Below, piece by piece: positions 45,578 to 58,316 of a stretch of 64,000 nt of DNA (its first letter is position 1; every line of letters starts with the position of its first letter). Origin of the DNA: Marasmius tenuissimus (taxonomy: Eukaryota; Basidiomycota; Agaricomycetes; Agaricales; Marasmiaceae); NCBI GenBank assembly GCA_029532415.1, contig JAQOTA010000053.1, forward strand, positions 558,001 through 622,000, read 5' to 3'. The translations under genes and the position numbers were made by a program. The notes under the pieces are model-generated. The model saw nothing but the letters and a program-made list of their open reading frames with translations. It was not told the DNA's origin and made no database searches.

Positions 45578-46362
45578 AGCTCACTTCGTGATCGCAAACT
45601 AATCCAGGACCGTGCGCTTTTGGTTTTCAGACCTCGGTCTGACTGTGAAAGGGAAATCCACGGGTCGTCTATGCAGCAGAGGTACCAATCAGCAGCATTG
45701 ACTGAAACTCAATGAGATAGAACTGACGAAGTCATTCCGGAAGTACAATTCTCGGGAGAGACAGGGATACGTTTGCCGTCGAGTTACCAGTACTTGTGGA
45801 ACGTGTCAGGCTTGGGTGGCGATGAACCTTTAGGTCGGACCATTTAACTGAATGCAGCCCGTTGCCTCTTCAGATCGTCTCCGTAGGAAAGAAGCCCAAT
45901 CCGCTTGCTCCGAGATTGATAATTCCCCGCGTAAACAAGAGAGGGACGAGAGGAATATTGAAGGATCGGCGGCCAAGCTAAAGGAGAATTCAAGTCGGTC
46001 AGTGGGTTAAAAAACACTGCGCGATCTACTTCGGGGACTCTGACCAGTTCCTCTGCATCTTTGGGATGATTCAAGACCAGTATCTCATCACCCGCAAGGG
46101 GGAACCTGAAGATGAGTCCTGTAAGAACACTATCAATCATCGAGTGTCTGGATGAATGAGAATACTAACCGTGGGTTTTCGATAGCTTCTCAAGGTGGCG
46201 CCACGTATGGGTCGTCGGAATTCGTCCGATCCAGTCGAAGGAAGACCCTTGGGTCCCGGGAAGTAGTTTCTCGACCGTCACTTTGAGCTGGGGGCTATCC
46301 AATAGTAGAACCCCACCACCACTGCGATTAAGGCAGCATATTCTGTCGTTGTGAGTATAGGT
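45578..46362 (-). pseudogene. Cytochrome P450 pseudogene (middle deleted)
   Basis: Paralogue of the P450 at 48514-50656. The first exon reads in pieces (GRIPTTHTWRHLEKLSKTHG), with its start codon lost and frame breaks. The second has LIFRFPLAGDEILVLNHPKD. The third has SRPSLVYAGNYQSRSKRIGL and LKRQRAAFS. The sequence then jumps near 45780-45850 to the last part (RISVSPENCTSGMTS and RRPVDFPFTVRPRSE), with a TAG inside the last exon. The I-helix, ExxR and haem-Cys exons are missing, so no enzyme can be made. The upstream regions of the two genes are also similar, so the duplication included the promoter. Confidence 0.85.
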
Positions 46363-48513
46363 GCCGTGTTGTGTCCTAGTGTTTGATGAGTTTAATTGTG
46401 TAGGTTGTAAGGAAAAGTTTACCACTCTTATACAAAATAGTCGATATGGTGAGCACTGACCAACTTGCTCTTAGACTCGCACAATCGGCCGAGTGCGAAT
46501 ATATCCGCGACAAGTACGATTCGGTGCCATAAGTCTGAGGGCGGAATCGTGTTATACTAATTGGACGAGTGCTAAGGCGGGTTCTGACGGCCATCAGCTT
46601 CCCGATACTCCTAATCTTGCACGACAACGCTAAGCAAACCGAAAAGACAGATTCCTGAATTCTGATTAGTAGGATTTTTACTATAGAGCGACTGAGTTGT
46701 ACCGCACATAGACTCAGAGTAAACACCGAGTCATCCATTGAGTTTAATCATTTAACCATAGAATTCATATAGATCCTGTGGGGGCAGCGCGGTCAAAATT
46801 GCAACCTTCGAAGCCTGAAGACCACAGCGCTGGAGAGGCGAGCTTTGTGACAGTTATGAAACAAGCGTTGAAGCGTGGGAGTACTAATAATTTTCGGGAA
46901 GTTGGCCAGGTAAGTGGTTTGACGCCGTTATTTTGGTAGACTCAGTTACACTTGGGCAGCGAGTGATTTGATAGTACTTTTGGACATCTGAAGTGTATGC
47001 CATATGAGTTTCATGAGCTTGGGTGTTGTGCTGGTTGAGAAATGACTGCTTTGCTGACGCGAGTCCAAATTTCGGCAAAATGGGGTAGTTGGCCGGTTGT
47101 GAGTATTCACGGATGATGGCCACTACAGCCCCTAATATAGGTCGAAAACAATGTATTTAGGTGCAGTTCAAGGTTCAAGAGCGTTAAAAACATGTTACAA
47201 GTACATACCGATATTAGATACTGGTGATGCGCTGGCATCCTGTGTGGGGAGCCCGCCCCAGACCAATATCAGACATGATTGACACTAGAGCCTCACAGCG
47301 AAGTGAATATGATCCTATAAAGCTATATAAACAGCTAAAATAGGTATTTGTGTAGTCTGGATGCCTACGGGACTGGGTGATAAGCCAGATAGGTCCTCGT
47401 GAGTGTGGCAGACAGCGTGGGAACAAAATAGACGCCGACAGAAATTCTATCATATATGGAGGAAAATAGGCCATGGTGATGAGTAACCCGCTCATATGTC
47501 TTGCTGGAAGGCACATCTATTGATGTTGAGCTTCTAGAGATAGATATACAGACGAAGTGCGTAATAATTCCCTCAGTGAACTACTGCGACGGCTAAGAAA
47601 TCACGTAATTTCTTGATTTTCCTGGTTTTTTCCGACCACACGGTACACCCTGGTCCAAACTCGCTGAATCACACTCAGGTGGTTTCTACAGGTCGGTATA
47701 GATTGAATGTACACTATGTGACTGGCTTTGAGTTACTACAACACGGTGACAGCCGTGTGGAGCCCAAGTGGCCAACTTCCCAGGGGTGGCCAACTAGGTG
47801 AAGGCCTATAGTATATTGCTTGGCGGTTTTTCCGGCGTAATGAGGGCTAATGTTGATTGATATTGATTCGCTGCCACCCTGCACGTACACTTGCAATTTT
47901 GTCGCATGATGCCACTTCATTGAACATTCAGAGTCACACCAAATCAAAGCTGTAGGGATCTAGGTCTGCAATTTTCTGGGCAACTCCGCAGAGTCGATGT
48001 ATGTCAATCAATGCATCAAGTTGTAGAAGACCCGGAGAAATTGTATTTGAGGCACTCACTGCCGCCTCAATCTTGAGGTCACTTGTAGCCGAGTCAGCTG
48101 CGACCATCTCCCAAAAAGATCCCTTGCAGTAGTGGGTAGCTCGGGGCTACTAGGTTATATCCCGGGTCGCCTTTGCCAGCCTGGGGGGTATATCCGCGTT
48201 TCCCGTCTTCCCTAGAGTTGGATGAGGAATCCTTCAGGGATTCATCCATAGGACCAAATCAATGAGGTCGCAGGCACGCTTCAAAGGGAGATCTAGATGA
48301 TCGTAAACAGTACCGGGGTCCAGACATTGTTGCATGGTTCCCGGAGGTAAGATCCCTTTCCGACTTCAGATTGATGAGAAGATCGAGCAGGCAAATTACG
48401 GACCATTGAATTGGTAAGTAGGTCATTTCTAGTCTATATAGGTGTGGAAAACTTGTAGCTCTACATGGTCGCACGCAATTAAATTATGAATCCGACTTTC
48501 TCATTTGTCTAGT
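46363..48513. other. About 2.1 kb between P450 relic and P450; no gene seen
   Basis: The first part resembles the region upstream of the intact P450 (ACAATCGGCCGAGT near 46481 and CAAAATCGGCCGAGT near 51528). Open stretches here have no recognised motif. Confidence 0.4.
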
Positions 48514-50656
48514 TCACTTGGTAATCGCAAAGTGCTCTAGAACCGTACGCTTGTGATTGTCAGACCGAGGCCTGACCGTGAAAGGGAAATCCACGGGTCG
48601 TCTACATACGAAGTGGTGATAAATCGGGGGACCTGGAACTTGATTAGATGATGAAGAAACTTACGAAGTCATTCCGGAAGTGCAGTTGTCAGGAGAGACA
48701 GAAATTCGTTTGCCCTCATCATCGAGTTTGTGGTCGATATGCAATGCCCAGAGCATACGAACGATGCCGATCCACATCGACTTGCCACCCAAGTACATCC
48801 CAGGACATTTGCGTCTAGACCAAATACGATGTCCTCAATCCACAAGCAAAAGCTGCAGTCGGACGAGATACTGACCTGCCGAACCCAAATCCGTAGTGTC
48901 CTTCAAGGAGGTCGTTCGGCTCAACTTCCAATCTGTCGGGGTCAACAAAACGCTCGGGCTTGAATGTCATAGAGTCGGGATACAGTTCTTCAAGATGGTG
49001 CTGGGTTGTAAATGGGTCAGGGCCTCGTGGTAGTTGGTCAAGCATCGAAAGATTACCATAGACCAAATGCACGGAATGACCATTGTCTTAGCCGGAATCT
49101 ACACAGTGAGGAGACCGTGAGAAGAGTACAGCAGTGCTGATCGTAATGGTCCATGGACGTACAAAGTATCCTTGGTATTCGTCGTCGTGATCAGACGTGT
49201 GAGGAAAACCTCCAGGAGCGGGGGGAGCCCATCTATGTGGCAAACAACCTATTAGCCTAACAAGTGGTCATGGAGAGAGGAAGTAACAGACCTGATAACC
49301 TCTTTGACGAGAGCACAGCAATACGGAAGACGCGAGAAGTGAACGAATCCAGGCATGGTCTCCCCATCGGCACCAAGAACATTGTCCAGCTCAGCTTGTG
49401 CTTTGCGCATCGTTTCGGGGTACAGGAGCATCGCCATGACAAACCATTGCATTATGCCAGTCGAGGTATCGGTTCCCGCTTCGAACGCTGACCCAGCAAC
49501 TGTGTACAAATGGTAAGAGAAATTGAGGAGACGGGAAGTACTCAAGGTCCATACGATAGGCCAATTCTTCTAGATCAACATCAGATTTCTCGCGAGCCTC
49601 GTCCCACAGACGTGCAGCAAAGCATTCGATCCCTATCTCGCCGTTGTCCATTTGAGATTTAACCTCCAGGGCGAGTCGTTTATAGAGCTGTTTGAGTACA
49701 TGTTGATAAAATTGTCAAGGAAAACACAATAGGATGACGAGACCTGACCTTCATTTCATGGTAATGTTTCGCAGTAGCTTCCGCCCTCCATGGCGCTAAG
49801 AAATTGGGAAGGATATCGTCGAGCCAAGGGAAGGAATCCACGATGTGTGAGCCGGGGTACGTATCCTGCACGAAATTAACTAAAACTTGTGTAACCGCTT
49901 CGAGGTCTCGATCATCATCTTTGAGTCGACCTCCGTAGCTAAGATGGAATACTAGGGATGCTGCGAACCTCCTGCTGTGATGGGTGGCGTCCTCCGGGTA
50001 GTTCATCATACCATAGAGGAATTTCGTGGCTTCAATCTCTTGGATGCCCTCGTACCCACCGACGGCTGAAGGAGTCTCCATTAATCTTTCCGGAGCATAC
50101 AAATGCATGATAAAATATACTTCTAGGCTGAACCATCTGGTTGAAGGCGGCACGCTGCCTCTTCAAATCATTCCCGTAGGGGAGAAGAACGAGGCGTTTA
50201 TTTCGGGATTGATATTTCCCGGCATAGACGAGAGGAGCACGAGAAGAATAGTTGTGTGACCGTCGACCAAGCTGAGAAGAAGCTAATTAGTCGGGCAAGT
50301 AAGGGCCCAGGATCAACTTCAGAGACTCTCACCAACTCCTCCGCGTCTCTCGGATGGTTCAAGACTAGTATCTCATCGCCCGCGAGAGTTAGCCTGAAGA
50401 TAGGTCCTATAGGCGCTATGAGATTGTTCACGTAGAGTTAGGATGGATGTTGCCGCTCACCATGAGTCTTGGATAGCTTCTCGAAGTGGCGCCATGTTTG
50501 CGTCGTCGGAATTTGACCAACGTTCCCAATCAGAGGAAGACCTTTGGGTCCCGGAAAGTATCTCTTCGAAGAACGGTCTGAGGCCATCCAACAGTAGGTT
50601 CCCACCAGAACCACGATGAGGGCTGCATACTCTGTCGTTGTGAGTACCGATGCCAT
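48514..50656 (-). CDS. Cytochrome P450 monooxygenase
   Basis: Haem-thiolate enzyme that oxidises small molecules using a P450 reductase, anchored in the ER. Start ATG 50656. The N-terminal hydrophobic anchor (YAALIVVLVGTYCWM) is followed by the Pro-rich hinge FPGPKGLPLIGN. Then come PIFRLTLAGDEILVLNHPRD, LKRQRAAF, FAASLVFHLSYGG, the I-helix oxygen-binding motif AGSAFEAGTDTST near 49480, the K-helix ExxR in LVKEVIRWAPPAP, PERFVDP, and the haem loop GFGFGRRKCPG. The haem loop is made by splicing out an intron inside it (FGFG near 48880, CPG near 48810). The last exon is RRPVDFPFTVRPRS to AITK. All key residues are present, so it looks functional. It resembles the multi-gene P450s of basidiomycete secondary metabolism; the substrate cannot be told. 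Confidence 0.88.
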
Positions 50657-53514
50657 GTTTTGTCTAAGTCCTCAACGAGTTCGGTTCTGTGAATTGTGAG
50701 GCGTAGTCTGCCTCTTATTATAAGACGGCTAGACATGACATTTTGTGAGGATTTCGTAAACCCTCAAGACTGGCCAAGGGTAGATATCGCGGTTGCTGAG
50801 ATCATTCCATCAATCAAATGGTGTATCTTTGCAGGCGGGATTGGAAGGAGATCATTGAGGTGGCGTAAATGAACCGAAGGTTCGAGTCAAATTGTCGGTA
50901 TTTTCTCCCAACCCTTGTATGACACCGAGAAACTGATCGCGGCCTTCCTGAATAAGGTATCTTCAATGGACTCTCATCAGTGAGCGGCCATATTCACGGG
51001 TGTGAGATGAATATCACTACACCAAACAGAGCTTCTGAACAAAAAAGCATCCCTCGGATAGCTAGACAAAAAGGGAGCGGTTGTAGGCTCTTCGCGGCGG
51101 GCTACCGGCTAGGAGCTCTGGAGGGGTAGACTCGGTGACGGTCATCGTCGAAGCGTCCGAGTCGTAGTGGGCACGTGGTATTGTTGAAAGAGGCCTGAGA
51201 AACGTGTGAAATGCCCATTTGCAACTTTTCTACTCGCGCATAATCTGCAGAATCAACTGCGGCTTAGCTCTTGCAGACGTTCTGGGCACCTCTCCACTCT
51301 TACCGAGTTAGAAGGAATCTTATTGGCGCTCTTTACACGGGCCGCACTTTCCCGCACATAACACGGAGCACGCATCTCACCTTGCAATTGGCTTTGGGAT
51401 ACTACAATCCGCCGGACTCGAGACTGAGTTGAAGAAAGACTAAGCCAAATCTCAAGTTCCTTTTCAAACTGTCTAAAGAAAGCCCCTCAAGATGCTGGTC
51501 CCGTTTGGTTTCTCGGGGTACGAACTCGCAAAATCGGCCGAGTGGACTGAGGCTGTAGTCGCTAAGACATATCAGTCTGTGGCGTCGACTTGCTGTAGTT
51601 CTGAATGCGGCCCGATCAAAAGGAGGTGAAAGGTGTGTCTTCATTGAGCTAGTAGAACATGTCAGTAGGGAAACGGCGTCAGATGAGATTACGACGTAGT
51701 CATGCTACTCCGTACGACGCACGTAACACCGAAAAGCTTCATTCCTCCAGACTCATCGCAACAAACGGAAGAAATCTTGCTGCCCTCTACCTGCGCGATC
51801 ACGTACATAGCTCGGATCTCACCGCTCTACTGTGAGCTCCACTATGGTCTGATGAGTGGGTAGACGATACGTCCGCAAAAGAGGGATAGAAAGCGCTCTG
51901 GTCGCGCTAAGCCACCTCATTTCCAGCGCCACCTACAACCACCACCTGTAACTGTGGGCCCTTGAGATACTCTTTTGCGGTAGTGAAAACTCCGGGCCTT
52001 GATGATACCTCCGCCAATCTGGAAGCGAATAGCCATCTGGTATTCCCCCGAACTACTAGTGTCGCTTCAACAAGAATCCTTTTGGGACTTCCACGCATCA
52101 TAGAGCCAGGTAAAGTCGTATTAGAGCGCTGAATAACTCGCTGACGACTACGGGTTGGTCTATTGTATTGAGATTCTTGGAGGGACTCAAAGGGGTACCA
52201 GAACAATGGCGACGGGTCCGGTCCTTGCCATGGCCCATGGGTAATGTCAGAGCTTCAATGAGCTTGTTCCGAGAGCGGCACCAGTGAGTTTTGAGTTTGG
52301 GAGACTGCCTTCGGGTATTCTGATATCCGAATCCTTTCGTTCGTGCCCTCATTTTGACCGGTCTCTCGTAGACAGACGCTCCAATACTAATGAACACTTT
52401 TTGAGGGTGGAGGGCGTGTTGTGTATGAACATTTTGACTGAAGGTAGTGAGGTTCAGTATACCTACATATCAACCTACCGTATTAAAGTCATCAGGTTGA
52501 CATCGTCAGTCTGGAGACTGGTTTCACGAGACTAACCGGCAACCTGAAGATCTGATAGGAGTACTGTACCTACTGTGGTCAATGTCGCTAATGCGAGTGT
52601 GGCTGGGGTCTTGACTCTCCTCCCTACTAGTATCCGAATTGACACACGGTGGTTGACTCAACAGTAGAGATTCAGAAAAATGTACAGCCATTAGTATTGA
52701 AAAGGGCAAGACACTCTGTCTTTGAGCTTGAGTAGTCACCGGCGGGCAAAGAGCGTAAGTTTGGCCATTGTGTCGAGGCCAGTACTGGCAGTCACTAGTT
52801 ACCAGTCAGCGGTGACGAACCCTACTAGACATATGTCCGTCCGTCGAATTTAGTACGTGTAGAGATTTTAGTAACAACACCCACATGACACCATTTCAAC
52901 ATCTCGGAACCGATAACTTCTTGGATGTGCCTCTAACATTACTGGAGATCTATCTACGGCGCGGTACTACGCCTTGAGTTTGGATGCGACCATTGTGTTG
53001 GGCACACTGCTGTGGGTTGTCCTAGGGTCCTGTTTCCCGAGCCGAACGGTAAATGTGGGGGCAGTCAAGATGAATGAGATCAATCTGATTTTTTAATCCC
53101 CAACCCACCGTTCCGTTGGAACTCAGGCCTTCAGGGCTCGGTTGATTGGCGTCCGTCCCTGATTGCACATCATCCGGATCCGTGGTACCACAGGAACCAC
53201 AGGGCACCACTCTTCTAGACTCTGATGGTGCCTGAGGACTGGTTTTGTTTCCGCCTACAATCTCACCTTTATGCTAGGAAAACTAGGGACACCGTCGATG
53301 TACTCGCTCAACCTCATGGCCACAGAACGATGAATAGTGCCCATCAGCAAATTACCAGAGGACTATCGATTCGGAGCCGGACCCTACCTTGTTTTCTCCA
53401 TTGACGCTTCGGAGAATGGTGGACGACTACCAGGAGTTTTTACGCAGTGTCACAGCGGTCAAGTCTAGCTTGGCACGCTACCGAAGCCCAGTGTACTGTA
53501 ACATGGCTCAAAAT
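50657..53514. other. About 2.9 kb without a recognised gene
   Basis: The P450 promoter is at the left end. A copy of a dispersed repeat lies at 52493-52537. Open stretches at 51907-52397 (minus) show no known motif. Confidence 0.4.
52493..52537 (+). repeat. Dispersed repeat, copy b
   Basis: TCAGGTTGACATCGTCAGTC, then GGTTTCACGAGACTAA. It resembles 36068-36115. Confidence 0.5.
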
Positions 53515-54600
53515 CTAGCGTCGTCGTTAGGTCTTTGTCAAGTGATATCGACACTAGAAGCCTCGTCATTCAGCACCTGTGGTTGGCCATCGGTGGCAGC
53601 GTCCTGCACGCCGGCGTATGCGTTCTCAACGATATCCTTGACCGTGACTTTGACGGCAAAGTCGGTATGTGCCTACCCCTCATATCCACCTAGCTTTCTC
53701 AGAGTTTCGATGGGTCCCTCCCCAGAACGTACCAAGGACAGGCCATTAGTAACCGGCGTGATTCCCGTCCGCAATGCCGTTCTCCTGTGCGCTTCCTTGG
53801 TAGCAATCCCGGTCTATCTACTATCGTACACGAACTCTACGGCGTCAGTATGCTCAAATTGCCTACGAGCTGGGATGCTAACTTTTTGGCTATTTTCAAA
53901 TGGGGCATTCTGGGCGTCTTTCCTTTCCACGTTTTCTATCCCCTCATGAAACGAGTTACTTATTGGCCGCAGGCATGGCTCGGTCAGTTGCCGCCTTCAT
54001 TGCGTAGTATAAGCCCTTGTTGACCACTCCGCATCCCAGGCTTCGCGATGAACTAGGGAATCGTCGTTGGCTACTTGAATGGCAGCGGGGGCTAGTGGGG
54101 TCCCGAGCTGCTCGTTTTGCTTGCCGGTGCCATCGCGTGCGTCCAGCTTTCTCTTTGTTATGCCGCGACTCGCTGACCGACAGACAATCAAGCTGGACCA
54201 TATCCTACGATACGATGTGTGCCTTCCAGGACGTCGAGAACGATCTACAAGTCGGTATCAAGTCAACTGCAATCTCGTTTGGCCCCAAGAACGTTCGGAA
54301 GATACTCACAGGCTTTTACGCTGTGTTCCTGCTGACCCTCTACATCGCGGTATCCTGAACGGACAAGGGTTCTATTATTATTTTTAATCTCAGCCGGAGG
54401 AGCCGCCTTGCAATTCACCTGGCAACTCACGACGTGGAAGAAGGACAACTGAGACGACTGTTGGTCCAAATTAGTGGTATGTGCCTGTTGTGGCTGTCTT
54501 CTGGCGACGCCATTGCTGAACAACATTCTCCAGTCCAATGGTGATCTGTCCGCCCTGATCTGGTTTGGCCTCTTTGTCAACCATTGCGTTAAGAATGGTG
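53515..54600 (+). pseudogene. UbiA-family prenyltransferase pseudogene
   Basis: Broken paralogue of the gene at 34298-35551, in the opposite orientation. Readable parts: DTRSLVIQHLWLAIGG, VCVLNDILDRDFDGKV (first Asp-rich motif kept), ERTKDRPLVTGVIP, VAIPVYLLSYTNSTA, FKWGILGVFPFHVFYPLMKR, then a damaged stretch, SYDTMCAFQDVENDLQVGIK (second Asp-rich motif) and LTGFYAVFLLTLYIA. A frame break follows, then a TGA where the intact copy has Trp (WKQDNWDD). The first exon with FPRGCDLVFWPS is not recognisable. Splice boundaries resemble those of the intact copy, so it arose by DNA duplication, not through RNA. Confidence 0.85.
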
Positions 54601-55374
54601 GAAATCCGGGATATGTCGAGGTATTGTGATCGTCTTTACTCCTAACAAATGATCATACCCATCAAGTATAGACCGCGACGTGGAAATAGAATTAGAATCA
54701 CGACTCTACGATCGTATACCAGCTACTATGTCATATATTCAGCATCGGAATCCGATAGACGGTGATTTCTCTCACCGACTTAACATAACCTTGATTTTCA
54801 AGGTACGCGACACGATGGCCCGCGTTCCCGTCGAAGTTCGTAACCTGTTGACGGGCGCCACCTTTTCGCTAAGGACAGACTCGGAGAGTGCCCTCAGATG
54901 TGCTGCCAAGCGCTAGTCTGTCTGGCAACGACATTCTGTCAATGTGTCTAACACAAGTCAAGATAGCCGCTCGATACGAGAGAGATTAAACACAGGATCT
55001 GCGAGCCCACAAGACTCCGTGGGCGAGGTACACATCCGCTGCCAGGTCCCTTGTTATGACTCACATCTGTGATTCTGGACGGGAGAGATTGACAATCGAG
55101 CATCGTGAATAAGTGGCATTTAACGACCAGTTTGAGATTCGGACCTACCGTCTGCAATCGCCACATTAGGATGGCGATGCAAGTTTAGAGATTGTAGGAA
55201 AGAGTACCAGACAACTCTCCAAAAGAGAAAATTCAACTGCAGTGCGAGACCAAAGATAGAAGAAGCCGCCGAGAATTCTAGATGTCGTCACCGAAGTAAT
55301 CAATGTATCAGTATCGGTACGGTCCGGAGGCAATCTCCAGGTCTAACACCTACGCTCTTTCTTAGTCAACGCCC
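54601..55374. other. Intergenic; no gene seen, promoter of Vps68
   Basis: No coding motif is recognised between the prenyltransferase relic and the Vps68 start. Confidence 0.4.
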
Positions 55375-56279
55375 ATGTTGCCCATACGCAGTTCCTCTAT
55401 TTCTGAAGATGGCCGGCCAGCGACCCCAGTACAGGTGGCGGTTCAGGTGGAAGTTGAAGTGCATGATGATGACGCGCCCATTCCTCAAAGGGATATTGAT
55501 TCCCACGCACAGACTGAGGTTCAGGGCCAGGCTGCGGACGCGCAACAACAGCGACGGCGACGACGTGGTGGTTCCGAATTCGTTGAACAGCTTTCCTCAT
55601 TCTTCATGTCCTTACCACGAGCAGACTATGACCCACGAAGGGTTTGTTACAATCCTTTCCCGAATGTTGACCTTGGAAAGCATCGTCGCACGGTCGGAGT
55701 GTATCTCGCTGGCGGTTTGGTACGCCGATTTCTGTCTTTCGTTGAATTTGGGAATGTTCTGATTGTTCTCTTACAGTTTACACTAGCGCTCTGGGTCTTC
55801 CTTGACGCTGCAGTGCTCTCTGCACATGCCAAAGTTCCTTGGGACGAAAATGCAGACCCGCCAGTTCATGTCACATTTATCGACTGGATTCCAGGAATTT
55901 GCTCGTTGCTCGGTTATGCAGTCGTGAATTTGATTGACAAGGATAGAGTAAGAGGAGAGGAGGGATTCGGCGACCCGAGATCAGTTTGGAGGGCCCGGTT
56001 GTTCTTGTTCATTGGCTTCGCATTGATGGCGGGTGGGCTAGCTGGCAGTGTGGTGAGTGCTATTGGACCTGTTCTATTCGTCTTAGTGTCTGAAAATTGT
56101 TCCTTCTCGTGACTTAGACCATCCTAGTACTGAAATACATCTTAAGCGACTACGCGGAGATGTTCAAGTACTATGGTTATGCCAACGTATCGCAGAACAT
56201 CCTGCTGATGCTCTCTGCTATCATTCTCTGGATGGCTCAGAGCGTGAGCAGCGAGTACGAGTACAACCTCACGCTCTAA
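55375..56279 (+). CDS. vps68: Vps68/UPF0220-family vacuolar sorting membrane protein, copy B
   Basis: Endosomal membrane protein that works with ESCRT in vacuolar sorting in yeast (known for Vps68). Two introns: 55720-55776, whose length is a multiple of three and so reads through, and 56053-56118. Seen: an N-terminal tail of about 90 residues rich in Val/Glu and Arg (VAVQVEVEVHDDD; QQQRRRRRGG), then KHRRTVGVYLAGGL, FTLALWVFLDAAVLSA, HVTFIDWIPGICSLLGYAVVN, RARLFLFIGFALMAGGLAGS, TILVLKYIL and YGYANVSQNILLMLSAIILW. The four membrane segments and the WIPGICS motif match the family. It is more conserved than the copy at 39907, so this is probably the working orthologue. The shared Val/Glu-rich N-terminus shows that the two copies are direct paralogues. 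Confidence 0.9.
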
Positions 56280-58316
56280 AAGGAATTGATGGGAATGTAG
56301 TATGTTTTTGTAGCTCTGTTTATTTGCATTCTATCGTCTTGTAACGAAGCCAGTTCCGTGTGCTTGCTTGAGGTCTGGTATCGTTGTTATGGCCCGGAAT
56401 GAGACAAAACTTTTTCATCGTTCGTTCCCCTGATTCTCGCCTTCAGTTTGTTGCTGAATCTACGCTTAGGATACCTCAAGTTCAGCCGAATCATGGCTTA
56501 GCCCGTTGAACTTCCTCTTCCTCTTTTGACCGCCATTTTTCTTGATATAATTCAATTCGCCATTCGTCAATGCACGCTCCAATATGCCTTACGGGCAATC
56601 GTTTTCATCGAATTTGTCTCCTCCTTTTCCATCGTCGCACCTCTTCTCCCCGAAACGCTGTGAGAGACGAAATCACCGGGGTGACAATGGAGAGAGAGGT
56701 CTTCCTTGGCCGTGGCTGGCATGTAGTAGTGAACTCCACATCATTCTCGTTGGTGTCTTTGCCGCTACACACCGCGTTTTGCCCTCCGCCATCACCTTGA
56801 TAGCGGTAGGTAGTGTGTTAACCCGTCACCCGTACGGCGGTGGGCCCGACAAAGGACGTTTCAAGTTTGTCCATTAGTTTTCTATCTCGGGCAACGGTCG
56901 ATGTCTGGGAGTATGAGGATTTGATTTGGGCATCTTTGTTGCCTTTCGCGCTTCTCTCTTTTCCAGGAGCCGGCGTTCAGCACGTGGACCATGCCGTGCA
57001 TCTAAATGTTACTCCTCCAGTCGTTCACCGTTCTTTCCGCAGTCATGTCCGTCACCATGCTTGGGAGGTCCGAGACTCCCCAGTTGTGTGTGCTTGGAGC
57101 ACAAGGTGCCCATCTGTACGTTTGTTCCTGTGCTCGGGAATGAAAGGAGGTTATCGAAGCCTGGGTTTGGCGCGAGGTGGAGGCACCCTCAAGGCATGCA
57201 GTTGTGTAATTTATTCGAGGTAGTTGGCTGGCTATCGGATTCTGTTACACTCCGAACGGAGTGGGATTTCATTCCAGTGAACCTCGGGCATCTTCCTTTC
57301 ACCACCAAGAGAATAGAATCCCCCCGTAACCCAAATGCCCAATCACGATCGTGTTTATTTTTCTGGTCCCTCGACTTTGATGCTGTCTACCAAAGATTTT
57401 CAGGTTCACCTGCTTCGGGTATCGGCCGCTGACTTTAGGTTAGATCAATGATCAATTCATCCGATCACTACACCGCTTTAGAACTCACTTGTTCCTCCGC
57501 AACAGAACAGTCGACAACAGTCCATTGAGTATCGATTTCCCTCGTGGGTCCACGGACCATCTGATGGCAATGTTTCTGATCCACATACCGTCTTCGCAAG
57601 TCAGAAATCTTCAGCCACAGTATAACTGAGAGCTCGCCTCATAGTGGACACTTTGGGGGCCCGGAGAATGAGGCGTCCCAAAGCTGATGCCGGGGGCTCA
57701 TCTCGGAGCTCGTACCTCGCCGTTGGTATCCGGGGCGTTAATGCTGTGCTGCGTGGGTGCCCTGACCTCCTCTGTGCTCATTTTCCTTACAGTTTGACTT
57801 TGAGCGTCAACAGAGGATATTCGTTCTGTTCCTGTGAGGTCAACAATTGTGCAGGCCGAACGGCGGATTCTGTCTTGCATGGCAAGTACAATGCGCTCTG
57901 CATATCGCTCAAAACAAGTAAGTCTTTGTACTTCCTCAATTCTACGTCAGACGCAAAGGATTTACGAATTGTCTATTCTACATAGCGCTTAATTTTCTAA
58001 TTACATGATATCATCAGAACGACGGGATAGTGCCCAATTCCGAATTCTTTGTGTGGGACCGTCGTTGAGGCTCACGTTTTCAATTATCACGGTAAGGTCG
58101 TTTCATGCGCCCGGTGTCCGACCGCTACATTCCCATCCTTCGCCTTCACTCCTGCATTGATAGATGGAGACATTCATTCCACGGCAAACCCATCTGTCAA
58201 CAGTCTGAACTACTGACGGTCTCTTCTTCGTACACCGTTTGCAGGCGTCGTATAAAATGTTTCAAGAGCCTTGAAGATGTACACAACCATAAGTTCCTCG
58301 AAACAACCTGCAGACA
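56280..58316. other. About 2 kb without a recognised gene
   Basis: Plus-strand open stretches of up to 168 codons (56840-57432) are rich in Ser, Arg and Cys, have no known motif, and overlap each other in different frames. They could be chance. The promoter of the next regulator lies at the right end. Confidence 0.4.

Noticed and set aside
56840..57432. Two overlapping plus-strand open frames of 127 and 168 codons
   Set aside because: No recognisable domain, biased Ser/Arg/Cys composition and no paralogue in the window. They could be chance open frames in GC-rich sequence.
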